Assembly (NCBI GenBank): GCA_040394735.1
Contig: JBEBRR010000100.1
Coordinates: 1 to 10,703, forward strand
DNA length: 10,703 nucleotides
Source of the DNA: Leadbetterella byssophila_A
GTDB lineage: Bacteria > Bacteroidota > Bacteroidia > Cytophagales > Spirosomataceae
Direction: 5' to 3'
This document shows positions 1 through 8,300 of the stretch, piece after piece (positions within the stretch are counted from its first letter, which is position 1; the number at the start of each line of letters is the position of its first letter). Under the pieces are notes generated by a model. The model saw only the letters and a program-made list of their open reading frames with translations, was not told the DNA's origin and did no database searches. Made by a program: the position numbers and the translations under genes.

Positions 1-1177
1 GGGAGTCATAGAGGTACAGGTGACCCCGGTTATCTCTTTCAGAGTACCACAGGATCTCGTTGGCAGCTGGGAAGTATCGCCAGTTAATGGCATTAACGCC
101 GGATTCGTAGTAGGTAGGAACAGTTTCCTCAAACACCTCCCGCACATTGCCGGTTTCGGTGTCGGCGATCCGCATGCGGGAGATCTTGTGATCCCTGGAG
201 GTCGACAGGAAGGCCAGCTCTTTGCCGTCCGGCGACCAGTCTACGTCGGCCAGGCGGCCGCCATCGGTGATATTGTCGCTCAGGGAAGACCGCCTCGGAT
301 CCGGATCCACCTTCAGGCGTACTACCTTGCGGGCAGGTACATCGATCACCACGCGGTGGATGAGGATGACTTCCTTATCACCCGGTAGCGGGTATTTCCA
401 GGATCTCAGGGTAGGTGCGCCTATATTGGTGGTTACCAGGTACATGTCTTTTACATGGCGCTGGTCCTGCTGAAAGGTAGCGATCTTCCGGGAATCGGGC
501 GACCAGCTGATGATGGGGCCGTCACCGGTGGTCCACCCGGCGTTATCGGTGGCATAACCAAAATCTTTTACACCGTCAGTAGTGAGCTGGCTTTCTTCTT
601 TAGTACTTACATCCCGTACCCAAAGGTTATGATCTCTCAGGAAAGCTACTCTTTTTCCGTCAGGGGAAGGGATCTCAAGGGTGCGACCTCTCCGGGCCAT
701 GAATCCTTCCGGCTCCGGCGCGCTGTCTGCTCCGGCAGCCGATTCCGTCAGCTTACCGGATGCCGGGGTATAGGCCCAGCTTTTCTTTTCGGCTGAAAAA
801 TAAAGAGATTTCAGATCTGGTGAAAAGCGGATGGAGGCAAAGGGCAGTTGGTCGGGCGCATAGCTTTTGCCGGTGGCTTTTCCCAATGCCTGGGCCAGCT
901 TTCCGTGGTCAAATGCGGGTTGGCGGGTTTTCTTTACGGGATCTACCAGGAAGAATGTTTTCCCCCGGGAGGTGGTTTCCAGGAACCAGAACTTGTCGCC
1001 AGCCAGCCAGTTAGGCCGGAGGGAGGTATTGTATACATATTTTTGTATATTCTGCGCCAGGTAGTTCGCAGCATTTTCGTAGTCTTTGCGGCTTAGTGAA
1101 TCACCTCCGGCGGCGAAACCATCGGCATGTAACAGGAGCAGAAAAAGTAAAGCTATACTTCTCAATGATTTGAACAT
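1..1177 (-). CDS. S9-family (prolyl oligopeptidase / DPP IV-like) peptidase, N-terminal part, truncated by left edge
   Basis: The frame reads from ATG at 1177 to the left edge without a stop, giving 392 residues. Residues 1-23 look like a Sec signal peptide: basic start, a Leu-rich core, then F-A-A at 21-23. The rest is a beta-propeller of the DPP IV N-terminal type. Repeated S-P-D-G/S blade motifs occur near 119, 171, 226 and 315, with an M-Y-L-V segment near 245 and W-R-Y-F-P near 366. In this family the propeller precedes an alpha/beta-hydrolase domain with a Ser-Asp-His triad, which would lie beyond the edge; activity cannot be judged here. The Glu-Glu motif that DPP IV enzymes use to grip the substrate amino terminus, normally just before the S-W-S-P-D strand, is absent; that stretch (about 214-220) reads G-W-T-T-G-D-G. 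True DPP IV specificity is therefore doubtful. The gene follows the FGE gene after 103 bases that contain a promoter-like element. It probably acts in the periplasm or at the cell surface on peptides. Confidence 0.88.
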   Translation of the reverse strand, partial: MFKSLRSIALLFLLLLHADGFAAGGDSLSRKDYENAANYLAQNIQKYVYNTSLRPNWLAGDKFWFLETTSRGKTFFLVDPVKKTRQPAFDHGKLAQALGKATGKSYAPDQLPFASIRFSPDLKSLYFSAEKKSWAYTPASGKLTESAAGADSAPEPEGFMARRGRTLEIPSPDGKRVAFLRDHNLWVRDVSTKEESQLTTDGVKDFGYATDNAGWTTGDGPIISWSPDSRKIATFQQDQRHVKDMYLVTTNIGAPTLRSWKYPLPGDKEVILIHRVVIDVPARKVVRLKVDPDPRRSSLSDNITDGGRLADVDWSPDGKELAFLSTSRDHKISRMRIADTETGNVREVFEETVPTYYESGVNAINWRYFPAANEILWYSERDNRGHLYLYDS

Positions 1178-1225
1178 ATTCGATCGGAGTTTTCCTTAAA
1201 TGTACTCAAATCTTGTGAAGTTATA

Positions 1226-1233
1226 CAAAAGTA
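1226..1233 (-). promoter_or_regulatory. Bacteroidota -7 element for the S9 peptidase gene
   Basis: On the minus strand this reads TACTTTTG, a full match to the Bacteroidota primary-sigma -7 consensus TAnnTTTG. Transcription would start about 6-9 bases downstream, near 1218-1220, leaving a leader of about 42 bases before the ATG at 1177. I see no clear TTG -33 element at the usual spacing, so this is a half-site call. It suggests that the peptidase can be transcribed apart from the sulfatase operon. Confidence 0.4.
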
Positions 1234-1280
1234 TCGATATAAAAGAGGGTAGATCTTGATGACCTGCCGGTTTTCATCGA

Positions 1281-2093
1281 TCAGAGATCCCGTACCGTCC
1301 GGAAGCCGATATGCACCATTCCCGATTCAGGAGTAGAGCTGGTGCGGTTGCCGATCTTATACCCGTGACAAACGGTTTTGTCGCAGAGGAATGAGCCGCC
1401 GCGACAGACTTTTCTTACGCTCAGGTCGTCTTCCGCGTTGCAGCCTGCGGGTTGTACGGAGTCCTGGCACCATTGCCAGACATTTCCGCCCATGTCGGTC
1501 AGGCCGGTGAGGTCTTCACCAAAGTACCCTGCCGGCGAGGTGGCCGGGAAGCCGTCTGCTGCGGTATTGTAATAGGGGAAGCTGCCCTGCCAGCTGTTGA
1601 CAAGGTACCGGCCGTCTTCATAATCGCTGTTTCCCCAGGGGTAGGGATGATCTGATCTCCCCCCATTTCTGGCGATGTATTCCCATTCGGCATCGGTGGG
1701 CAGCCGGCGCCCCCGCCATTGGCAATAGGCTACGGCATCGTACCAGCTGACCTGGGTGACGGGGTGATCAGAGGCTGCTTTGGGCTGCTGAGGTCCGAAG
1801 GGATGCCGGAAATCTGCGCCGTCACAGAGCTTCCATTGGCCGTCTTTGAAGTCAAATATGATGGAGTTGCCGAACCGTTCGGCCATGGTGATATAGCCGG
1901 TTTCCCGGGTGAATCGTTCAAATTCGGCTACGGTGACCAGGTATTTGTCCACTTCCAGATCTCCGGTTTTCACGGTCAGCTGCTGACCGTTCTGAGGGTC
2001 GGTGGTCCGGAAGGTGCCGCCTTTGACGATGACCTGGCGGGTAGGGTTACCTGTCAGGAACAGGAGGAGGATAAGCGATAATAGTCTTTCCAT
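1281..2093 (-). CDS. Formylglycine-generating enzyme (FGE/SUMF1 family), exported, sulfatase-maturating
   Basis: This 270-residue FGE-sulfatase-domain protein should oxidise the active-site cysteine of the neighbouring sulfatase to C-alpha-formylglycine, using oxygen and copper. Family signatures in order are V-K-G-G-T-F (23-28), D-F-R-H-P-F-G-P (94-101), H-P-V-T-Q-V-S-W (110-117), R-R-L-P-T-D-A-E-W-E-Y (129-139), P-W-G-N (152-155), G-N-V-W-Q-W (203-208), R-G-G-S-F (231-235) and the terminal G-F-R (263-265). Both catalytic copper-binding cysteines of human FGE (Cys336/Cys341) have counterparts, Cys237 and Cys242, with the same four-residue spacing and the upstream Ser (Ser234). This separates it from EgtB or PvdO relatives, which lack the pair. 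Residues 1-15 form a short hydrophobic signal-like segment without a lipobox or strong cleavage site, so it may be cleaved or act as an anchor. The further cysteines (90, 124, 209, 218, 230) could form disulfides. The start is ATG at 2093, 80 bases after the sulfatase stop, with no Shine-Dalgarno sequence. Operon membership is inferred from order and strand. Confidence 0.93.
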   Translation of the reverse strand: MERLLSLILLLFLTGNPTRQVIVKGGTFRTTDPQNGQQLTVKTGDLEVDKYLVTVAEFERFTRETGYITMAERFGNSIIFDFKDGQWKLCDGADFRHPFGPQQPKAASDHPVTQVSWYDAVAYCQWRGRRLPTDAEWEYIARNGGRSDHPYPWGNSDYEDGRYLVNSWQGSFPYYNTAADGFPATSPAGYFGEDLTGLTDMGGNVWQWCQDSVQPAGCNAEDDLSVRKVCRGGSFLCDKTVCHGYKIGNRTSSTPESGMVHIGFRTVRDL

Positions 2094-2142
2094 TATTCAG
2101 GTGATTGAAGGTGTATCTGCTTCGATGGTGGTTTAGGCCGGT

Positions 2143-2166
2143 GGCGCGGTTCGTGAGAACCGCGCC
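2143..2166 (-). other. Perfect intercistronic hairpin between sulfatase and FGE genes
   Basis: A 10-base arm GGCGCGGTTC (2143-2152), a 4-base loop (2153-2156) and the exact complement GAACCGCGCC (2157-2166) form an uninterrupted stem with eight G-C pairs. It begins seven bases after the sulfatase stop on the minus strand. The sequence after it in the direction of transcription (accggccta) is not T-rich, so it is not a standard intrinsic terminator. More plausible roles are protecting the 3' end of the upstream susCD-sulfatase message, an RNA-processing site, or partial read-through control that keeps FGE expression low. The structure is seen directly; the role is inferred. Confidence 0.75.
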
Positions 2167-2173
2167 TGTCATT

Positions 2174-3820
2174 TTATCTCCTTGCCGCCGCCCCCGGGAT
2201 ATTCTGCTGCGGAAGCCGCAGCTTGCTGTATTCCACCACACCATTCTCTTCGGCCCATTCAAAATAGGCGGTAGAAAGCCGGTTCACGATATCCGGGTGC
2301 TCGGAAGCCAGGTCTTTGGTCTCGCCGCGGTCGGCTTCGATGTCATACAGCTCCCATTGATAAGAAGGGTAGATCGAAACGATCTTCCATTTGCCGTCGC
2401 GCACGGCGCGGTTCCCGGCCCTTTCCCAGAAGATGGGTTTGCCCCGGTCTACTGTTGATTTTTCTTCCAGCAGTACGGGCAGGAGGCTTTTTCCGGGTAG
2501 CGGATGGGTCTTGATGCCGTTATATTCTTTCGGATAGGTAATTCCGGCCAGCTCATAGAAAGTGGGAGCAAGATCAATAAGGTGACCGGTGCCTCTATCT
2601 ATCCGTCCGGCCTTTATTTTATGGGGGTACCAGGCAATGAACGGTGAGCTTAAGCCGCCTTCATGAAAATTGTTTTTGTATTGCCGGAGCGGCGTATTGG
2701 AAAGATAGGCCCAGTTTTGCTCCTGGTAGTCAAACGAGCCGGAGGTGCCTATCGGGCCGTCGTTTTTTACCACTCCTCTTCTCAAAGGATTGTAGGTATT
2801 GAATCCGCCCTGGGCGCCGTTATCCGAAATAAATACGATCAGCGTGTTGTCGTCTTTTTTCAGCTCTTTCAGTTTGGCCAGGATTTTTCCTACGTTCTGA
2901 TCCATGTTATCGACCATGGCGGCGTATACTTCCATTTTCTTTTTCCAGAACTCTTTTTCATCCCAGGTCAGTTTTGACCATTCAGGCACCTCGGGATCTC
3001 TCGGTGCGATGGTCTGGGTAGGCAGCAGGATGCCGTTTTTCCTGAGCTTGTCCAGCCTTTTTTCCCGGAGTATATCCCAGCCTTCGTCAAATTTGCCTTT
3101 GTACCGGACAATATCCTCCGGCTTGGCCTGCAGCGGCCAGTGCGGCGCGGTAAAGGCTACATAAAGGAAGAAAGGCTTATTTAAAGCGTTTTGTTCTTCG
3201 ATAAACTGCGTGGCATGATTACCAATTTCATCGGTAAAGTAGTAGGAGTCATCTTCCGGGAACAGCTGGGTATTGCCGTTAAGCAGGGTCACCGGGTAAG
3301 GCTGGCCGCCACCCAGGGGCAGGGGATGGGTGTTAAAATAATTGGCGCCGCCTTTGAGGATCCCGTAAAAGCGGTCAAAACCCCGCTGCAACGGACGGTG
3401 GGCTGAATCCGACCCTACGTGCCACTTCCCCGAAAGCAGGGTGCTGTAGCCGCCTGCCCGGAATACCTCGCCCAGGGTAAGCGATTCTTTGTTGAGAAAG
3501 CCCTGGTAGGCCGGTAGCCCGAGGTTAACATCGAAGTAGCCTACTCCTGCTTTATGCTGGTATTGACCGGTGAGAAGGGAAGCCCGGGTAGGGGCACAGA
3601 TAGAGTTATTATAGAACTCGCGAAGCCGGATCCCTTCCAGGGCCAGGCGGTCAAGGTTAGGCGTGCTGATCTCTGACCCGTAGATACCAAGGTCAGAGTA
3701 GCCCATATCATCTACCATGATCAGGACGATGTTCGGACGGGTATCCGGTTTTTTCTTTTGGGAAAATGCCGCTGTATTTACGGCCAGGACAGCGCTGGCC
3801 AGGAGAAATATTTTCTTCAT
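2174..3820 (-). CDS. Exported type I sulfatase (arylsulfatase family S1)
   Basis: This 548-residue formylglycine-dependent sulfatase hydrolyses sulfate esters, probably in the periplasm. Residues 1-20 are a clear Sec signal peptide with cleavage A-F-S|Q. The sulfatase signature C-A-P-T-R is at 75-79, where Cys75 would become formylglycine; it fits the C-x-P-x-R form recognised by FGE. The other active-site residues are visible in family order: metal ligands Asp37 and Asp38, Arg79, Lys132 and His134 (G-K-W-H), His227 (A-P-H-W-P), metal ligands Asp333 and Asn334 (S-D-N-G), and Lys382 ahead of H-E-G-G. Spacing and length resemble Pseudomonas aeruginosa arylsulfatase and related S1 enzymes of Bacteroidota; subfamily S1_4 is my best guess, not established. 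The C-terminal part (about 485-500, W-E-L-Y-D-I-E-A-D-R-G-E-T) is the usual sulfatase C-terminal subdomain. The substrate could be a sulfated glycan, an aryl sulfate or another ester. The gene starts 42 bases after the susD-like stop and has an FGE downstream, which strongly supports the maturation route. Confidence 0.96.
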   Translation of the reverse strand: MKKIFLLASAVLAVNTAAFSQKKKPDTRPNIVLIMVDDMGYSDLGIYGSEISTPNLDRLALEGIRLREFYNNSICAPTRASLLTGQYQHKAGVGYFDVNLGLPAYQGFLNKESLTLGEVFRAGGYSTLLSGKWHVGSDSAHRPLQRGFDRFYGILKGGANYFNTHPLPLGGGQPYPVTLLNGNTQLFPEDDSYYFTDEIGNHATQFIEEQNALNKPFFLYVAFTAPHWPLQAKPEDIVRYKGKFDEGWDILREKRLDKLRKNGILLPTQTIAPRDPEVPEWSKLTWDEKEFWKKKMEVYAAMVDNMDQNVGKILAKLKELKKDDNTLIVFISDNGAQGGFNTYNPLRRGVVKNDGPIGTSGSFDYQEQNWAYLSNTPLRQYKNNFHEGGLSSPFIAWYPHKIKAGRIDRGTGHLIDLAPTFYELAGITYPKEYNGIKTHPLPGKSLLPVLLEEKSTVDRGKPIFWERAGNRAVRDGKWKIVSIYPSYQWELYDIEADRGETKDLASEHPDIVNRLSTAYFEWAEENGVVEYSKLRLPQQNIPGAAARR

Positions 3821-3862
3821 AGGAATAAGTTTTTGTTATTGTATTAGTGACTGATTGAATAT

Positions 3863-5311
3863 TTATTGCCAGGCCGGAATTTGCTTCAGGTTAGGATTAA
3901 GGTCCAGCTCTCTCTGTGGGATAGGGAAATGAATGTGCCTGGGTTGGGCATTCCCCTTTCCGGCGGCTTTCAGCTTAGTCACATAGTAATCGCTTCCCCG
4001 CCGGGCCAGGTCGAACCACCGCTGGTACTCAAATACCAGCTCTTTTCTTCTTTCTTCAAACACCGCTTCGCGGAAAGCCGCCTGGTTCAGCCCGGGCTGG
4101 GATTCTTTCAGGGCAGCGATGCCGGCCCGGGCGCGTACCCGGTCTATGGCGTCATAGGCCTCGGGCGTTGGCCCGCCATTCAGCTCATTCAGGGCCTCCG
4201 AATAGATCAGCAATATTTCTGCAAAACGGATGATAGGCGTATTTTTTGAAGATTCGTACGGTGAGGCAGGCACGGTCTCGTCAAAGTATTTCCGGAAATG
4301 GGGATGGGTGGTATAGACCTTCCCGTCTACAGGGCTTGTATAGTGGACACCAAATGTTACGTATTTACGCTTGTCTTTTTCCTCGAAGGATTCAAAGAGC
4401 AGCCCCTCCCTGTGCAGGGCATCGGCATAGTCGCCACTGATGCCGGGAATATCGGTAGGCGCCGACGAACCCGCCAGCATGTTCCCGTTCCAGTTGCTGA
4501 GGCCTTTGAACTGGGCCGACAGGATATGCTCTTTGCCATTTTTCTGGCTCGTGGCATAAACGTCCGCAAAGTTTTCAAAAAGGTCATACCATTTACTGTC
4601 GATGACCTCTTTGCTTTTGTCAGCGGCCTCCTTCCATTTTTTCTGGGTGAGGTATACTTTTGAGAGGAGGCTTTTGGCAGTTCCGGAGGTAGCTCTCCCG
4701 ATCCGGCCGCCCACAGAAGGGGCAGGCAGGCCCTCGGCATCTTTCAGATCCTGCTCGATCAGGGCATATACCTCACTTTCGGTGGCATTGCTTACATAAA
4801 TGTTTTCCGGGGTGAGCGAGGTGGTTTCCTGAGTTACGAGGGGCACTCCTCCGAACCACCTGACCAGGTTAAAGTAAAGGAGCGCGCGGAGAAATTTGGC
4901 TTCATTGACCAGTATACCGGCCCGGGCGGGATCCAGGCTGGGGTTTTCCCCGATCTTTTCGATGGCAATGTTAGCCCGGTTGATCCCGTCGTAGCTTTGG
5001 CGCCACAGCTCCAGCATCCGGTCGTTAGAAGCATCATGGGTAAGGTTAGATAAAGCCCGAACGTGCGCATTACGGGCCCTGGGACCGGCTTCATAATCGT
5101 CGGTGGCCATCTCCGTACCGATCTGCATCAGGCGGTTATACAGGGTGTGCTGCGCGCTGTTCAGGGCATTGTAGATGGCAATAACGGCAGCATCGGCATC
5201 TTTTTCGGTTTTGTAAAAGGTATCGGAAACGATCACCGCTTTGGGAGATTCATCTAATGAGTTGCACGCAATGGCAGCAAGTCCTATCGAAAATGTTAGA
5301 AATTTTTTCAT
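3863..5311 (-). CDS. SusD/RagB-family surface nutrient-binding lipoprotein
   Basis: This 482-residue protein would sit as a lipid-anchored lid on the SusC-like porin and bind the imported ligand at the cell surface. A type II signal peptide ends at a lipobox-like A-A-I-A-C with Cys16 as the lipidated residue; -3 is Ala rather than the preferred Leu. The SusD fold is recognisable throughout: the N-terminal helical repeat region with S-D-T-F-Y-K-T-E (29-36), A-K-F-L-R-A-L-L-Y-F-N-L-V-R-W-F-G-G-V-P-L (138-158), and the C-terminal RagB/SusD signatures R-F-A-E-I-L-L-I-Y-S-E-A-L-N (362-375), D-R-V-R-A-R-A-G (390-397) and E-E-R-R-K-E-L-V-F-E-Y-Q-R-W-F-D-L (419-435). The start lies 12 bases after the susC-like stop, as is standard for co-translated pairs. 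The ligand cannot be read from the sequence, but the adjacent sulfatase suggests a sulfated one. At 482 residues it is at the short end of the family. Confidence 0.96.
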   Translation of the reverse strand: MKKFLTFSIGLAAIACNSLDESPKAVIVSDTFYKTEKDADAAVIAIYNALNSAQHTLYNRLMQIGTEMATDDYEAGPRARNAHVRALSNLTHDASNDRMLELWRQSYDGINRANIAIEKIGENPSLDPARAGILVNEAKFLRALLYFNLVRWFGGVPLVTQETTSLTPENIYVSNATESEVYALIEQDLKDAEGLPAPSVGGRIGRATSGTAKSLLSKVYLTQKKWKEAADKSKEVIDSKWYDLFENFADVYATSQKNGKEHILSAQFKGLSNWNGNMLAGSSAPTDIPGISGDYADALHREGLLFESFEEKDKRKYVTFGVHYTSPVDGKVYTTHPHFRKYFDETVPASPYESSKNTPIIRFAEILLIYSEALNELNGGPTPEAYDAIDRVRARAGIAALKESQPGLNQAAFREAVFEERRKELVFEYQRWFDLARRGSDYYVTKLKAAGKGNAQPRHIHFPIPQRELDLNPNLKQIPAWQ

Positions 5312-5323
5312 GATAAATGCAGG

Positions 5324-8300
5324 TTAAAAAAGAATACCGATCTCGGCTGATACGGTCTTGGCCACCGGGTAGATGCCGGCGTCTGTTCCGGGTGAAATGG
5401 TGGTTCCGTTAGTCACCTCGGGGTCAAAGCCGCTGTACCGGGTAAAGGTGAACAGGTTCTGACCCACCAGGCGGAACCGGACGGAGCTAAGGGTGGTTTT
5501 GGAAACCCATGATTTCGGCAGGGTATAGCCCAGGGCGATGTTTCTGAACCTCAGGTAGGAGCCGTCTTCCACATAACGGTCAGAGAACACCGGGGCGGGA
5601 TCGAGCTTGGCGCGGGGAATGGTAGTGCCCGGGTTTTCGGGTGTCCACCGTTCGTTGGCGGTTACGGAGGCATTCTGCTGGCCATTGAACAGCTCGAGGG
5701 TCTGGGCGTTGCTGTTCAGGATTTTGTTGCCGTAAGAGCCTTGTAGCAGAACCGACAGGTCGAAATTTCCGTATTGGAATGAGTTGTTAAAGCCGAAAGT
5801 AAAATCCGGCAAAGCATTCCCGATATTGGTTCTGTCAGCGGCGGTGGTGAACGCACCGTCATTGTTCAGGTCTTTGTAGAGCCTGTCGCCTGCTTTGGGA
5901 ATAGCGTTCCCCGTGTACTTTCCCTTTTCATCGATCTCGTTTTCCTGCAGGATGCCGTCAGTCACGGCCCCGTAAAATGAGCCCAGGGGCTTGCCTACTT
6001 CCACTATGTAATTGCCAAAAGTATAAAAGCGGGCATCGTTGCCGATCTCCAGCACCTTGTTCCGGTTAAAGGCGATGTTAAAGTTACCGGTCCAGCCGAA
6101 CCGTCCTTTTTCGAAGTCGGTATTCAGGCCCAGTTCCACGCCCTGGTTTTGTACGGAACCGTAGTTCTGCAGGGAGGAAGTATGGCCTGTGGTGTACGGG
6201 ATCTGCACATCCAGCAGCAGGTTACGGGTAACTTTCCGGTAAAGATCTACCGTGAAGAGGAGCCTGTTGGCCAGGAAACCGAGGTCAAGACCCAGGTCAA
6301 ACTGGTTGGTCTGCTCCCAGCTTAAGTTATTATTGGCTATCCGGGCCGGCGTAAACCCGGTCACGATCTGGTCTCCGAAGAGATATTTTACGCTGGTAAG
6401 GGTAGAAAGCGACTGGTATTCCCCGATTTCCTGGTTACCGGTAGAGCCGTAGCTGGCTCTCAGCTTAAGGGTATTGATTTGCCGGGAATAAGCTTCGAAA
6501 AATTCTTCATTGCTGATTTGCCAGGCCAGGGCGGCGGAAGGGAAGTAGCCCCATTTGTTGTTTTTCCCGAAGCGCGAAGAGCCGTCGGCCCGAAAGCTGG
6601 CCGTTACAAAATACCGCGAAGCGAAGTTGTAGTTGCCCCGTCCCAGGTAGGAATGCAGGGTCCATTCCGAGTCGCCGGAAGTGGGCGTTAAAGGCACATT
6701 CCCGCTCTGCAGGCTGTTATCGGTGGTCACGTCATTGATGAACTGCTGCGCTCCCGTGGTCACAAACTGGCGTTGGGAAGATTGCTGGGTGTACCCGGCC
6801 AGGGCAGACAGGAAATGCCGGTTGGAAAACGAGCGGGTATAGGTAAGCGTATTTTCATTCAGCCAGTTGAATACGCTTGAAAAGCCCCGTCTTGCTTCAC
6901 CGCCTACCGAATAGCCTTCGTAGATAGAGGCCGGAAGATAGCTGTTATCGCGGCCTTCGGTGAGGTCTGTTCCGAAGAGCACTTTGGCTGTCAGGTGCTC
7001 GCTGAGGTCATATTCCCCGTTGACGGTTCCCAACACCCGGTAGCTGACCGATTGGTTTTTGCGTTCATTTAAAGCCGCAATCGGGTTCGAGAAGATATTT
7101 TCAAAGGGGTTACGCAGGGTATAAGACCCGTCAGGCTCATAAATGGTAGCGGTAGGCGGCATGCTGATCAATGCCGATACGATGCCTGACGGAGCGATAT
7201 CGGAGTCAGTGCGTGCGCCACTTAGATTCAGTCCCACCCGGAATTTACTGCTGATGTCGGAATGGAGATTCACCCTTAATGCATAGCGGTCAAAGCCGGT
7301 GTTCCGGATGATGCCGTCCTGGTTGAAATAATTGCCGGATACCAGGTAACGCAATTGCCTTGTTCCGCCCGAGAAAGACAGCTGGTGGTTTTGTACCGGG
7401 GCGGTGTTGAAAGCTTCTTCCTGCCAGTCGGTGCCTTTGCCCAGCGTTGCGATCTGCTCTTCGGCCAAATACTGGTACCGGCCTTTGGATGGGTTGGTAT
7501 CGTAAAGGGCATCGTTTCTTAAACGGGCAAAGCCCCGCGCATCCAGCAGATCCAGCTTTTTTCTTACCGATTGCAGCCCGTAGCTGAAGTCGTAGCTTAC
7601 TTTTGTTTCGTTGGCCTTTCCTTTTTTAGTGGTAATGATGACCACTCCGTTAGCCCCTCTTGAACCGTAAATGGCGGTGGAAGAGGCGTCTTTTAAAACG
7701 GTGATCGATTCGATGTCTGAAGGGTTAAGCGAGGCGAGGGGGTTAGTGGCCGCTCCGCTGACCACACCGCTGGATACGGAGGAATTGTACACCGGGAAGC
7801 CGTCAATAACATATAAGGGCTCATTTCCTCCCTGGATGGAGCTGCCGCCCCGCACCCGTATGCTGACCCCGCCGCCCGGCTGCCCGGAGGTCTGGGTTAC
7901 GTTCACCCCGGCCACGGATCCCTGTAAGGCGCGTTCCAGGCTGGTGTTCGTACTTTTGATATACTCATCGGATACCGAACCGACCGCCCCCGTAAGGTCT
8001 TTCTTCTGCACCGCTCCGTAGCCGATCACCACCAGCTCGCTGAGCAGCTGGTTTTCCTCTTCAAGAGAGATCAGGATAGGGCTTGCCTCTGCCGTGACCT
8101 GCTTTTTCTTATAGCCTACAAAGGATACGATCAGGTGATACGGGAATTTCTGGCCGGTCTGAAAGAAAAAATTCCCATCGAGATCGGTCTGCACCGCATG
8201 GGTAACGCCGCTGATCTGTACGGTGGCACCGATGACGGGTTCCTGGGTCCGGCTGTCGACTACCTTTCCCTGAAGCCGGGAGTTAATCAGGGGTTCCTGT

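Noticed and set aside
20..388. Plus-strand open frame opposite the S9 peptidase
   Set aside because: The minus strand reads an unbroken 392-residue protein with signal peptide and propeller motifs through the whole region; the plus-strand product has no recognisable motifs and is an antisense shadow.
1260..1283. Terminator after the FGE gene
   Set aside because: Only short imperfect repeats and an AGATCT palindrome are present in the 103-base gap; no stem with a T tract could be supported.
1281..2093. EgtB- or PvdO-type member of the FGE-sulfatase fold superfamily
   Set aside because: Both catalytic FGE cysteines with correct spacing are present and a C-x-P-x-R sulfatase is the neighbour, which favours true FGE.
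2143..2166. Hairpin as the intrinsic terminator of the operon
   Set aside because: No T tract follows on the minus strand, and an FGE that is functionally tied to the sulfatase lies directly downstream.
2663..2977. Plus-strand open frames opposite the sulfatase, including one of 104 codons
   Set aside because: They lie wholly inside a gene with complete sulfatase active-site motifs, have no promoter or family features, and are explained by codon bias on the opposite strand.
4357..4740. Second minus-strand frame inside the susD-like gene
   Set aside because: It is out of frame with a well-conserved SusD protein and its product is low-complexity and without motifs.
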